DNA of 64,000 nt from Naematelia aurantialba. Lineage: Eukaryota; Basidiomycota; Tremellomycetes; Tremellales; Naemateliaceae. Shown here piece by piece: positions 54,171-64,000 of the stretch. The DNA is taken from contig JAKFAO010000005.1 of the NCBI GenBank assembly GCA_021527695.1, forward strand, positions 1,426,001 through 1,490,000. The letters run 5' to 3'. A program made the position numbers and the translations under genes. A model generated the notes under the pieces. The model made no database searches. It was not told where the DNA came from and saw only the letters and a program-made list of their open reading frames with translations. The stretch's first letter is position 1; each line of letters starts with the position of its first letter.

Positions 54171-55351
54171 CTATGCCAGCTTGACCTTCCTCTGCGCGTC
54201 GCCGACCATCGCGGTCAGCCGCACGGTCAGGTCCACCGCCATCGCCACTGTGACCGCCAGGAAGGGCAGGTAACTCGCAAGGAGGTTGTACAGCTCGCCC
54301 GTGGTGAGTGGGGGAACAGATGCGGGCTGGTACAGCGCCTGCACGGTGGGGAGCATGATGGTCGCTGTGGACGCACCGTAGGCGAGCATCAACGCTAGGG
54401 AGGTCAGGAGGTGGCTAATGTGTGGTGGTGGTGTGCGAGATTGTGTGCTGAGATTGTGTGCGAGATGGTGTGCTGAGAATGTGTGCTGGGAATGTGTGCT
54501 GGGAATTTGTGCTGGGAATTTGTGCTGAAGAGAAGGGATGAGATTTTGTGCTGGGAATTTGTGCTGGGAATTTGTGCTGAAGAGAAGGGATGAGATTTTG
54601 TGCTGGGAATTTGTGCTGGGAGTTGTACTGAAGGGAAGGCATGAGAACGTACGATAGACTCGTTTATCGTCTATGCGCGAGGTATCAGCGTGCTGCACTC
54701 GTGACGATAGCAGCCGTGGAGCAAGCGCAAGCACGCACTTATCCACAACCCGATTGCCCCGACGACAAAGCACGGCACCTGGAAGACCAGCTCGAGCGTG
54801 AAGAACGGCTCGATCCACACCCACGCGGGGTCGCCAGAGTACGCGTTGGCCATGATGGGATCGCGCGACCACGCGACGTACCATTTCTTGAAGGCGGGTA
54901 GCGGGGTGTTGGCGATCCACGCCGGCGGGTAAGAGCGCTGTAGGTCGAGTGCTAGGGACGCGATCTGGTTTCGGCGAGTCCGCCGGTGCACCAGTTTACC
55001 GCAGTGCAAACAGTGTAGACAGGCAGATTCAGGTCGCAAGATGGTAGAGGGGAAGCAGAGGCCGCAGGTGATGGGCCGTTTACAGGTGAGATGATCATGA
55101 AACGGCCGTTTATAGGTGAAATGATCATGAAAGTGCGTGTTGATCACCAGGGACGTAGCGCAGGGTAGTGAGGACCACACGAGCAAGCGAGACATTCGTC
55201 AGTAAAACAATAAGCAGGTGAAACAGTCGCACTGACCAGATGGATCTACGAGGATCAGTGCGGTGTACATGGCCGAGAACCGTGCTCTTGGACTCACCAC
55301 AAAGAACGCAAAATATGCTTGGTCGCGCCTCCTTCCAGTGAACCTGTCCAT
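54171..55351 (-). CDS. TMEM97/EXPERA-domain membrane protein
   Basis: Four-helix endoplasmic reticulum membrane protein of the EXPERA family (TMEM97/sigma-2 receptor, EMA19-like), related to sterol isomerase folds and implicated in sterol handling. Exons 55351-55298 (MDRFTGRRRDQAYFAFFV), 54964-54739 and 54394-54171 sum to 504 nt, 167 residues. Family features: ALDLQRSYPPAWIANTPLPA, KKWYVAWSRDPIMANAYSGD, WVWIEPFFTLELVFQVPCFV, LMLAYGASTATIMLPTVQAL and NLLASYLPFLAVTVAMAVDL. The last exon ends RKVKLA. The first intron is long (333 nt) and may hide a further small exon, because the usual second half of helix 1 is short in this model. The second intron (344 nt) is largely a tandem repeat. It is convergent with SKI3. 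Confidence 0.85.
54430..54640. repeat. Intronic tandem repeat of a TTGTGCTGGGAA unit
   Basis: The 11-12 bp unit TTTGTGCTGGGAA occurs many times, together with a longer duplicated block that includes GAAGAGAAGGGATGAGATTT (at about 54527 and 54579). It lies wholly inside the second intron of the TMEM97-like gene, about 210 of its 344 nt. Confidence 0.9.
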
Positions 55352-56162
55352 GATGCGATACTCGTAGCCGTAGCCGAAGCGAGGCTCGAGATGGATCGCA
55401 GATGGTACTGGCTGCGAAGGATGTGAGATACAGTGCACTCCGTCAAGGGCTTAGTGGAGATACTTATACTCGAGACTTGTCAACACGGACTCCGTCGGGC
55501 CGAAAAACGGGGCCCTTGACCGTCTCCGCGATTAGGTGGCACGTTTGCCACACTACCCGTGCATGGGGCATCGTTGCTGCCACTGCAGCACCGTCACCAT
55601 CCCTGCATCTGACCATCGTCACGCATGGCGAATAAGTCGACGGAAGCTTCAGCTCAGTGCCACTGGACGCTGCGCCAAGGATATCATGCCGCCGCCCACC
55701 TTCGGTCAGCTGTCAAGCCCCATTCCGATTCCCTGAACTCGGGACCTGGTAGAAACTCTGGTAATCTGTCCTTGGATTCCGAGAAATGGTGTATCAATGT
55801 ATCCGCACCGCTCTTCTGGAAAATATCACACCCTCAGCCCTTGTCCAGGACCTAGGTGTGGTTGTCTGGCTACCGACACACTGTCATTGATGCGAGACGT
55901 GAGCTCTGGGCCGCGATGGGGCAGGGGAAGCGACGGAGGGTGGCGGATCGTTCAAATTCGTCAAGTCTGGGCAATCGGATGGACGAGCCGCGCGCCAGAC
56001 GTCGTGATGGTAGTATACATCACAGTTTACTGCTACATAAAACGCCAAAACGTCACAAAGTCCATGATATCGACTCCCATCAACCCTATAAGATAGCAAA
56101 TAGAGAGCTCTGGATAACCCGCGCGTATCGTCCTTGTTTTTCTTGAACCCTTTGCTAGACGT
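55352..56162. other. Intergenic region, 0.8 kb
   Basis: Upstream flank of the TMEM97-like gene and 3' flank of the WSC gene. All frames are short and without motifs; I see nothing further in it. Confidence 0.5.
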
Positions 56163-56833
56163 TTAATGCCCAGCCTGTTAGAGTCAGCTTTATAGGGCGT
56201 GGAACAAGAGCTAGCTGACCTTGCGGAATGCAGACCAGATGTTGTTCCGGCATGGGCCTCCGCAGTGGTTGTGCCCATCGGCGCACTGCCCGAGTCAGCA
56301 TCAAGCATTGCGGCGAGTAGGGGGAGAACTCACTTGGACGTCGCATTCCCCGGGTAAGGTAGGTGGGCCGGCGAGCTCCTTGCCGCAGTAACATTCGTGT
56401 CCCTGGGCACGTCAGCTCTGTCTCCCACGCAGGGTTGAAAGACGAGGCGACCTCAACTTACCCACTGGAGTCCGGCATAGTTGTATCCTGCATCTAAGCA
56501 TGCCTGGACGCACATATCGGGGTTGTTGTTGGCGTCAATGAAAGCTCGGTGAGGCAAGAAGCGCTCCATGCCGTTGTAGCAGTCTGTCGAGGTCAGCCAC
56601 ATCTTTCGTGATTCCCAGGACATAGAATGCCAAGACATCTAAAGGGCTCGGTCGGAGAAGCGACAGCACTTACCCATGTAACAGCCATACGAGTACCAGC
56701 CTTGGGATGATCGCGTCGCTCGAGCAGCCAGGTGGTTGCTCTCGCTGGACTGCTCCCCCGCTTCGGGCGTGGGAGACGCCAGGATCGAGCTAGCGCTCAA
56801 GAGGAACAGGGCGGCGATGGAGGCGAAGCGCAT
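56163..56833 (-). CDS. Small secreted WSC-domain protein
   Basis: Secreted protein with a single cysteine-rich WSC domain, a fold that binds wall polysaccharide in fungal sensors and enzymes. Exons 56833-56674, 56583-56462, 56402-56334, 56285-56220 and 56174-56163 sum to 429 nt, 142 residues. Signal peptide: MRFASIAALFLLSASSILAS. A short Ser/Glu-rich linker leads into WYSYGCYMDCYNGMERFLP, then DMCVQACLDAGYNYAGLQWG, HECYCGKELAGPPTLPGECD and CADGHNHCGGPCRNNIWSAF, giving the usual conserved cysteines. It has no transmembrane segment and no catalytic domain, so it is a stand-alone WSC protein, unlike yeast Wsc sensors. The final exon encodes only AGH and stop; reading on without the last splice site would give a different tail of about 45 residues. 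Confidence 0.88.
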
Positions 56834-57582
56834 TTTGCTTGCTTTGGAAGATGGTACCAGCAGTCGATCGAAGTTGAGTATAGAATCAAGAGAGTGTCAA
56901 GCTTTTGTCCGCCCGATACAGAGTAGTCGAGAATGACAAGGAGCAGTGAGACGATGAGAATGAGGAGGAGGAGTGAGGATGAGAATTTAAGGATGGGGCG
57001 AAGACGAGAAGCAGAATGAGAAGGAAACGATGTGGCGAGAGGGAGGCGGGATCCATTATAAGGACAAGTATACATCCCAGGCGATTCAATCGACTTTTCA
57101 CGGTGATCACGAGTCCAGTGAGATATCTCAATGCCCAGAATCAGAGCTAGAGCTTCCTCTGGAACCTCTGGGACCTCGCACGAGCTTCAGCTGGAATCGG
57201 CGGGTGACCAGAGCAGCTTTTTTTTCGAAGAACATTGATTATGATAAGGTTTATGAGATTGAGACATTCAACTCTAAGAGGAGAAAGGATCAAAGTGATC
57301 GACCACCGAGAGTAGCGTGCCTGAGTCTGTACCACGTGGCATTTTACGGGACAGACGCGGGGATACAAGTAAACTGCTCAGCCTCGCCTGGACCAGAGTA
57401 GAAGTTGTCTCGTAACTCTCTTCATTGGGCTCCAGGGAGTGGAGTGTCTCCAGCGCTCAAGAAGAGTGGTCATTGCTTTTCTGCAAGCTTCAAACTTGGG
57501 GCTCGTCATTTAGCCCAACGGACCCTGACCTCCGGTGGAAGGATGGGAACCATCGGAACCAGCGGAAGCAGACAGACACGAC

Positions 57583-57671
57583 TGTCGTCAAGGGGAACGA
57601 ACGAGTCGGATGCTGAATGTGGCGTTCGCTCGTGTCGTCAAGGGGAACGAGTCGGATGATGAATGTGGCGT
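57583..57671. repeat. Tandem duplication of about 40 bp
   Basis: TGTCGTCAAGGGGAACGA followed by GTCGGATGMTGAATGTGGCGT occurs at 57583-57625 and 57633-57671; the first copy has four extra bases (AACG). Confidence 0.85.
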
Positions 57672-58052
57672 CCCCTCTGCGCACCAGGCGAGTTCGGGCT
57701 GTTCGTGCTGATTGCTTTGCCGATCGCTGCGGATGGTGGCGGCCCCATAACAACCGTGAGGGGGAGGCTTGACACCTGGATACCGATCCTCGAGGCACGG
57801 AAAGGTAGGCCACAGGCAAGCTGTCATGACGAGCGAACGACTTTTGGCATATTCGACATACAACCGGGCAAGACCCGTCCGCACTGCTACCACTGACAAG
57901 ATTCCCGTCGTCGCGATTCCAAATCGCGATACTGAAATGCTGGAAGATGACCGTTTGGAGATCCGTGGGACTCGTGCGAGCCTCTGCCGATCCTTCCCTC
58001 TTTCCCTTGCTCCCGTCCTTCCATCATTTCCGTCTCCCTCCTCAGTGGCCAT
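57588..58052 (-). CDS. Doubtful ORF, 154 residues
   Basis: ATG at 58052 opens a frame beginning MATEEGDGNDGRTGARERGK, with a basic Ser run (RISKRSSSSISVSRFG) and a possible hydrophobic segment (FGIATTGILSVVAVRTG). The 3' part runs through the tandem duplication. No family is recognised and no expression signal was seen. It may be chance. Confidence 0.25.
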   Translation of the reverse strand: MATEEGDGNDGRTGARERGKDRQRLARVPRISKRSSSSISVSRFGIATTGILSVVAVRTGLARLYVEYAKSRSLVMTACLWPTFPCLEDRYPGVKPPPHGCYGAATIRSDRQSNQHEQPELAWCAEGTPHSSSDSFPLTTRANATFSIRLVRSP

Positions 58053-58527
58053 CCTGCTAGCGCTACCCTCTACTGTCTCCTAACGACGCTGTATGGGATG
58101 TGATTCATGAGGAGAGCAGAACCAGTGACTGGGTCGTTTTCCTCACGCTAAGGCTGACGAGGGATGATCCTTTACACTAACCGCACCTGTGGAGTGGAAT
58201 GCTCCCGAAAACCCTCCTCCAAAACGTCTCCCTCATTAATGCTGGCCCCAGCGCTGCTGGCTTGCCACGACATGGCATCCAGCCGGCTACCAAAGGAGGG
58301 CACTCGATCCTTCAGTGGTCGCAAAGTCTCACGTCACAGTCGTGGCGCTCGGTCCCATGGCAGAGACACGCCTCCTTCCTTCGTTTCCTCGTATTTCAGC
58401 TTCTCTTTCCTTCCTGACTCTCATTCTCATTTCAATACAATCCACCTCGAACCAGAGTACTCACATACCTCCTACTACTGTCCATCAACTCGCAAGAGGG
58501 CAAGTAACCTCTAGCCAAGAAGAAGAA

Positions 58528-61500
58528 ATGAGCATCCCACAGTCACAGCACTCCCAATCCGTCCTGACCGGTGCTCCTCCCATGCTACCTCAAGACCGCC
58601 CCAGGCGCCCGGGAAGCAATTTCACAGCTCGCAACTCTCAGGATGCCTTCTCTCGAACCCGGCCGAGGAACATGGCCCACCCTGACCATCGCCTCCAGTC
58701 GTGGCATAACTCCAAGGAAGATTTGAAGGTGGTTCCAGCCTCCTCGCCTCACAGCGAGACCAGAGACATTCAAGACCAAGACGATGGGGGCTGGGTAAGC
58801 GGTTTCCCAGAGGGACAGCAGCAAGTCTCTCGTTTTCAATGCCCTCCTGTATGTTTGGTGACCATATTTGCCGCTAATAACTGACGATGGCATGTCAAGC
58901 AGACGGCAACGAACGTGCAGCAGGTTGGCTTCTCTTTCCTTCTTTCTTTCCTTCGTAGCAGCTCGTCGTCTAATTTGGAAACAGCCTCCTCTGAACGACA
59001 CGTTCACGCGTGAGCCGAGCCTGGAAAAACAGAGCATCGAGACAGCCCTACCTGCAGCGCCCGCCAAAGATGCTTGGGATCACGATACACGCCTGGAGGC
59101 CTGGGCAAACTCGGTTTCAGCCCTGCCACCTCCCGAAGTGGACGACGTGCCTTCCGTCTCCAACCGGACTCCCTCCTTGCCAGAGAGGCCAGATAGTGTA
59201 CTTCCTGTACTTCCAGCCACTACAGCCTATGTCTCCGAGGACGAAGACACAAGCCTATCTGTTTATCTCAAGGCCCAAACTAGCATGAAAGACAAACCCA
59301 ATGCGCCCCAGACGCCGCCGGTACTGTCGGTGTCTACCGCAATTGAAGGACACGAACTCCATCTCGGCAACGAAGATGATGACGAGCCCAAAGAAGGAAA
59401 CCTTTGGAAACGCGGTGACGCCAATGGTCTGGTCAGCCAAGATAGAGAGTTCTATGCCCAGCGCGGTGGCATGCTCAGAGCGTCAAACAAGATTCGGCAT
59501 ACCGATGAGCACCGTGCTTACTACAAACGGCCCCCTCATCCCATCTATCATCCTAAGTTTGCCGACAGGCGACTCTTCGTTCAGTGAGTCTTGCTTGGTT
59601 GTTTGCGCTACTCATTTGCTCAAGTTGTGCAGGTTTCCCTATCCGATCCGCAACGATGTCATGCGCCAAGGCTTGCATGATCACTTCTCGAGGTATGGAG
59701 TCGTCTGGCGAGCGTGAGTCCGAGATTGATCCAATATGCTAAGATGAGGAGGGTGCCGCATGACAGCCACCGTGATGCTGCTGAAAAGGCTTATGTGATC
59801 TTCGAAGTGGGTCTCAGTGCGCGTGATTGTGCAAACTCACGCCAAACAGGACCGTGAGAGCTTGAAGCGATGCCTCGAAGATCCCAGGCGATGCGACTTT
59901 CAGCTACGTTCGCCTACGCGACTCGGCAGTACCTCTCTTGAGCTGAGGATCGATCATTTCTCCTCTCTGCACAATACTCGTACGGTCTTCATTCGAGTTG
60001 CAGGTGATCGTGCCGATGCAAGGTCGCGGTCGGCCTCCCCTGACCGAGTACGCCGGGTGGAAAGTGACGACGCTACTCAACAGTCTCGGGAGGCTCGACA
60101 TGACCTGCCATTCGAAATCCAGGCTTTACCAGCCAAAGTGACCATTTATGCCGCTCCCGTTCGATTCTGGCGTAATGATCGTATTGTGTGGTGGGCTCGG
60201 GTCTTGTCCTCTTCATCGAGCTGGGACAACGTGGTCAATAAAACTATGGCCGACACGGGCAATGAGCCTGTGATATTGAGTGAGGTGGACCTGCGCAAAC
60301 GGGTCGCCGAAAAAGACGTGAGCTGGCATGGCACTCTCCAATTGACATTCGCAGTTCGTACCACTTCTCTGTGATTATTTTGCCGAGATATGCGAAATCT
60401 TCCCGCCCACAAACAAGGAACAAGGGTGGCTCGTTTGCGTTGGAGGACCTAACGATGGTCGCCATCTCATGGATGTGAGTCGCCGTGGAAGAAAGCAGTC
60501 CTGTGGAACCTCACCACATTTTAGGAGATGGCAAAAATACCTGGTCTGATTGTCCGATGGGCGAATGAGGGCGACGGCATTTGGCAGTACGAGAATGGCT
60601 CTCAAGCCTCGGATGAAAAGCGAGCATCCTCGCCACTGACTCGACTGGAAGAGCACACGGATGGTCCTCTTGCTCGTCGTGATCGCCCATTGAACGCGGA
60701 AACTCAGTCCTCTGACAATACCACTCCCTCTTGCGGGGCCGTCCAAGTCAGCACGCAGCAGCAGTCTGCACTGTCGGGCTCTACTGAGACAGCTGTCACT
60801 CCACCACAGCCAGGTTTTGCTCCAGCGCCTGCAGCCAGCGACATTCACACAACTCCCGATTGGTACCGGCCTACGCTGCGACGTATCCTGATGTTTACCT
60901 ACAAAGGCAGGAAGCTTGAAGAAACCATCGTAGACGGCGAGCCGAAATACTTTGACCGTGCAGCCGTATTTGTTGGCAGGCTGGTCAAGGAGCAAGAAAC
61001 CAAGGAGACCCTCTTCCATCGCTTCAGGCGATACGGTGTAATTGTGAGCTAAACGCATACCGCCGCTCACCCATGTAGAATGACCTTGAATACAATCCTG
61101 CGAGTTGCCAGGCGACATATGCGACTGCCCGTGTTTTGTTCAGCTCGGAGGATGCTGCCAATCGTGCCATCAATTTTGAGGTGTGTACTCGTTCAGTTGT
61201 CTGAATTTTCCTCACGCGACGCAGCATGGTGCGGTCTCCTTCGGATCTGGAATCAAAGTAGAACCGCGGAAGGTTCTTCCCCTGGATGTTCAGGTGAGCA
61301 TAGTATGATAGTCTCCACTGAATCATGCCGAAGACTCGCGAGATGTTCATGGATCATCTTGGCCGACCCGTGTCCCCTTCGATGGTTTCTCAATACAGCC
61401 CGCCATCAGTCCATTACTCGCCCGAGATGCCTATTCAGCCGCCTCCCGGCCCACCCGGTGGCTGGCCTATGCCGCTCCCAGTGCCAGGATTCATGGCCCC

Positions 61501-62359
61501 TGGGTGTATGCCAGGCCAAGGACCCCTGCTGTTAGGCGGCCGGATCGTGGCGCCGCCTGGTCGATCTGAGCTGCCGCTTCCTTCAGTGCCATTGCCAGCC
61601 ACTCCCAGCACGCCTATGCAGGCGGCAGGAGTCATTCCGGTAAGTGAGGACTTTCTCGGTAATGACCCTGGCTGATTGTAACAGCTCCTGTACACCTATG
61701 GTATTGGCTACCTGCCGTCCCAGATACCTCCCGGTCTTCTAGCTCAGCAGCCACCTGGCACAGTCACTCCGCCCCCCGAAGCAGGCGACCTGAATCGAGC
61801 TCCCACGAGTGAAGCCTCGACTGTTGTCCCCTCGAGGGCCGAAACAGGTGACTCTCAGGTCATGGGCCAACCGGCCACAAACCCAGTCTACCAATCGACA
61901 GGACAAACGACTCTGAGAAGTGTGGGCCACAAATACGAGAATGGCGTCTTGAAGCTGCTGTACGACCCGGAGGACCTCAGACGGTACCGACAGGAAAATG
62001 GCATCCCCAGTCCCAAGACTGAGACTGCTGAAGTCTCGCCGACAATTTCAACCGGCATGCACGACTTGAGGCTACTCCCTGTTCAAAGCGGAGGTCACGA
62101 CACACCCCAAAGTCTTCCGCCTCGCCGCCCGTCCGTCGCGGGGACAGCGAATGGATGGCTACCAGAGGCGATGTACCGATGTGTGCCTGTGCCAGTCCCT
62201 TTTACCCCACCTGAGGAGCCTATGTATCCCCGACCTGGGCATGGGCGATCTCGAAAGGGCAGTATGAGGATTCCTGTACCGCCTCTGGAAGGGTACGAGA
62301 ATATGCGGAACAGTCTCCCGGTGGTGTCACAGGTCGGACCCAGGGCCAACGAGGTGTAG
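58528..62359 (+). CDS. RNA-binding protein with divergent RRMs
   Basis: Predicted mRNA-binding regulator. The start ATG 58528 (MSIPQSQHSQSVLTG) follows a pyrimidine- and A-rich leader. Exons include 58528-58848, a 21 nt exon 58903-58923 and 58985-59583. Order: a disordered N-terminus; a first RRM-like unit with RRLFVQFPYPIRNDVM, HFSRYGVVWRAHRDAAEKA and YVIFED; a middle unit with PFEIQALPAKVTIYAAPVRF and FVPLLCDYFAEICEIFPP; a clearer RRM with FDRAAVFVGRLVKEQE, LFHRFRRYGVI and ATARVLFSSEDAANRAINFE; then a Pro-rich C-terminus (PPPGPPGGWPMPLPVPGF) ending PLEGYENMRNSLPVVSQVGP. The layout recalls fungal multi-RRM proteins of the Mei2/Csx1/Pin4 kind, but I cannot name an ortholog. About ten exons; all observed junctions are in phase. 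TAG at 62357. Confidence 0.8.
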
Positions 62360-63649
62360 ATCAACGTCGTGAGCCAACTGAGGACTAGGCATCATGGCTG
62401 ATGCGCGAGAGACGAGAGAACATCCAAGGAGCTGGTGTGTATGTGGTGGCTTGAGGAGAGCGACAGCGAGGTTGGTTGTAGAAACAAGTGGCGAAGTTTT
62501 CCCTTCCTGGTGGCACCCGTAACGAGCATGTATATACTGAGACGAGAATGGATCTCTGACTCTCAGTCTCTCTCCAGGGCTGCATGTTGACGGGTATTTG
62601 TATCATCGGCCCTGTCGGTGGCGGTGTGCATTGGAAGACTCCCGTGTGTTTGGTGTCGGCGAAGGCCGCCGCTGTTTCGGCGGCCTCGCAGCTTGACCTT
62701 CCTAGTGGCCGCCTTACTAGCTGGTCGTTACACCAGGTGACAATTCTCGCTGGACATGTGCAAGCGCGTGCAGTGCCCGAACGACGGTAAACCCACTTGG
62801 TGGGGATGTGGTGAGCCCAACGACCTCTCCATTGCTCCTTCTTTGCGTTTTGTTCCTGGCTTCCTGTTTCCTCCTTGCTTCCGGCTTCTCCTCCTCCTTC
62901 CTCCCCTCTTCCTTCTTCCTTCTTCCTTCCAACGGGATGCCGGCGAACAGCGACAATGAAGAAATCAGCTGACGGATGATGCAGGCCGGCATATCGAGAC
63001 AGTACGTCAGTCCCATTCTTCCCATATAACCTACTCGAGCCAGAACGAGAGTCCCAAACTTGTCCATGTCGTGTAATCGCACTCGAGCCTGATCAAGAGT
63101 CTCATGAGCCCCAAACTTGTCCCGCCAGTCTCACGAGTCCCACCGAGTCGTAAAATGGCGGATGGGAGTGACACTGACCTATCGCGATAGGCACTGGCCG
63201 GCGTCCCCGCGCAAGACCGATGTGACTGCCCGCATGTTCCCTCTGAGAGCGTGCCGGGGATGTACGAGGTCGCGGCCAAGTCGAAATCGAAAGAAGGAGA
63301 GGCAGAAACAGGTGGGATGTGAGTGATCAATGGGCCAGGTTGGGGTGATGAAACGCAGTCTGGGCAGGACTGAGGAGCGGGAAATGGGTGGCTGTGGATT
63401 AGGAGATCACAACAACGGGAGCTCAACAACAACACTAAGGACGTGGTTGCGGGAGCGGATCACATCAGTCCTTCGCAGTCTCGTCACGCAGTTAATGCGA
63501 ATATATGCATAATGCGAATGTATGTACAACAACAGTCAACGCCGCCGACTGAACTCTCAGCGGTGTTTCAGCATCGTCTCTCCATGACTCCCACTGCTCG
63601 ACCTGCTCGTGGGCCCGCACGCTCGCTCCCAACTCATCCAATATCAACA
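62360..63649. other. Intergenic region, 1.3 kb
   Basis: 3' flanks of two convergent genes. It contains a pyrimidine-rich tract at about 62870-62930 and repeats of GAGTC/CCCAAACTTGTCC at about 63045-63125 (CCCAAACTTGTCC at 63053 and 63110). No convincing gene. Confidence 0.5.
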
Positions 63650-64000
63650 TTACGCGTCCCCAGCCACGTCCGCATCCCGGGCCTCCTGCAGAACCGTCCA
63701 ATCTTCGCCCTCCTTGTCATCCCCTAGCAGCGCCGTAACCCCGCCCAGCCCCATATTTCCCGTCCGTCCAGGCCGGGTGACCTGTACCTCCTCGGCGTCT
63801 TTGAAGACCCGAACAAACCGCAGTAGGTCGACGTGGGACGGGGAGAGCTCGGTGTTGGATTGCTGCATGGTGTACAGGAGGCGGGTTGTTGGCGGATGGG
63901 TCAGGTCTGGAACCTCTGCCGAGGATCAGCGAGCCAGCAGGACGGGGAGAACGGAGCTCATCGCATCGAATTGCTATAAGGGTGGGGGGGGGGGGGGTCA
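63650..64000 (-). CDS. 3' end of an unidentified gene (5' part outside window)
   Basis: The last exon runs from an acceptor (CCTCGGCAG, exon start 63915) to TAA at 63650. It encodes LTHPPTTRLLYTMQQSNTEL, SPSHVDLLRFVRVFKDAEEV and an acidic tail (ALLGDDKEGEDWTVLQEARD). The composition is protein-like and the splice signal good, but I do not recognise the family. The rest of the window to 64000 is intron and includes a run of 14 G on the plus strand. Confidence 0.5.
63984..63997. repeat. Homopolymer run of 14 G
   Basis: A poly-G tract at the window edge, in the presumed intron of the partial minus-strand gene. Length is likely to be unstable or imprecisely sequenced. Confidence 0.9.

Larger units (their letters stand above)
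56834..58527. other. Intergenic region, 1.7 kb
   Basis: Upstream region of both the WSC gene and the RRM gene. It holds a tandem duplication (57583-57671) and a doubtful minus-strand frame (57588-58052). A long pyrimidine-rich stretch at 58365-58430 probably belongs to the promoter/leader of the RRM gene. Confidence 0.45.

Overview
This 64 kb window is nuclear DNA of an intron-dense, GC-rich filamentous or yeast-like fungus, most likely a basidiomycete of the Agaricomycotina and perhaps close to the Tremellomycetes. The reasons are the many very short introns (mostly 35-60 nt) with GT-AG ends and CTGAC/CTAAC branch sites just upstream of the acceptor, the gene set (Raptor, CSN2, SKI3, MVD1, PAS kinase, GIT1, hexose carriers) and the pyrimidine-rich promoters. 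The taxon is an inference. No tRNA, rRNA, CRISPR array or intact transposon was found.

Layout. 0-6 kb: the 5' two thirds of a VPS73-type sugar carrier (minus, running off the left edge) shares a 275 bp promoter with a Tra2/SR-like RRM gene, then a four-helix MARVEL-like membrane protein. 6-10.5 kb: a long upstream region with CACGTG/CACGTT sites, then a 12-exon GIT1-type glycerophosphodiester transporter. 12-15 kb: an intronless gene for a 972-residue Ser/Pro-rich protein (minus). 15-20 kb: a gene-poor stretch with one small orphan gene and weak ORFs. 20-28 kb: CSN2 (minus) and Raptor (plus) read divergently from a 384 bp promoter. 28.5-34.3 kb: mevalonate diphosphate decarboxylase (minus) and a hexose transporter (plus) read divergently; the latter carries a one-base frameshift. 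34.3-36.8 kb: a repeat-rich accessory block with two copies of a duplicated segment around a decayed C2H2 zinc-finger-like region and a 69 bp inverted repeat. 36.9-37.8 kb: a SnoaL/NTF2-fold protein. 38-47.7 kb: two protein kinase genes in tandem on the minus strand, the second a PAS-kinase (PSK) type. 47.9-53.8 kb: SKI3, only 174 bp from the kinase start, also with a one-base frameshift. 54-56.8 kb: a TMEM97/EXPERA-type membrane protein and a small secreted WSC protein (both minus). 58.5-62.4 kb: a protein with several divergent RRMs. The right edge holds the 3' end of an unidentified minus-strand gene.

Most genes are unrelated housekeeping or transport genes. A loose nutrient-sensing theme (TORC1 Raptor, PAS kinase, hexose and glycerophosphodiester carriers) is probably coincidental. 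The least explained parts are the duplicated, hairpin-bearing block at 34.3-36.8 kb and the orphan region at 15-20 kb. Exon boundaries were read by eye from splice signals, protein continuity and phase arithmetic; lengths are quoted where the exon sum divides by three.
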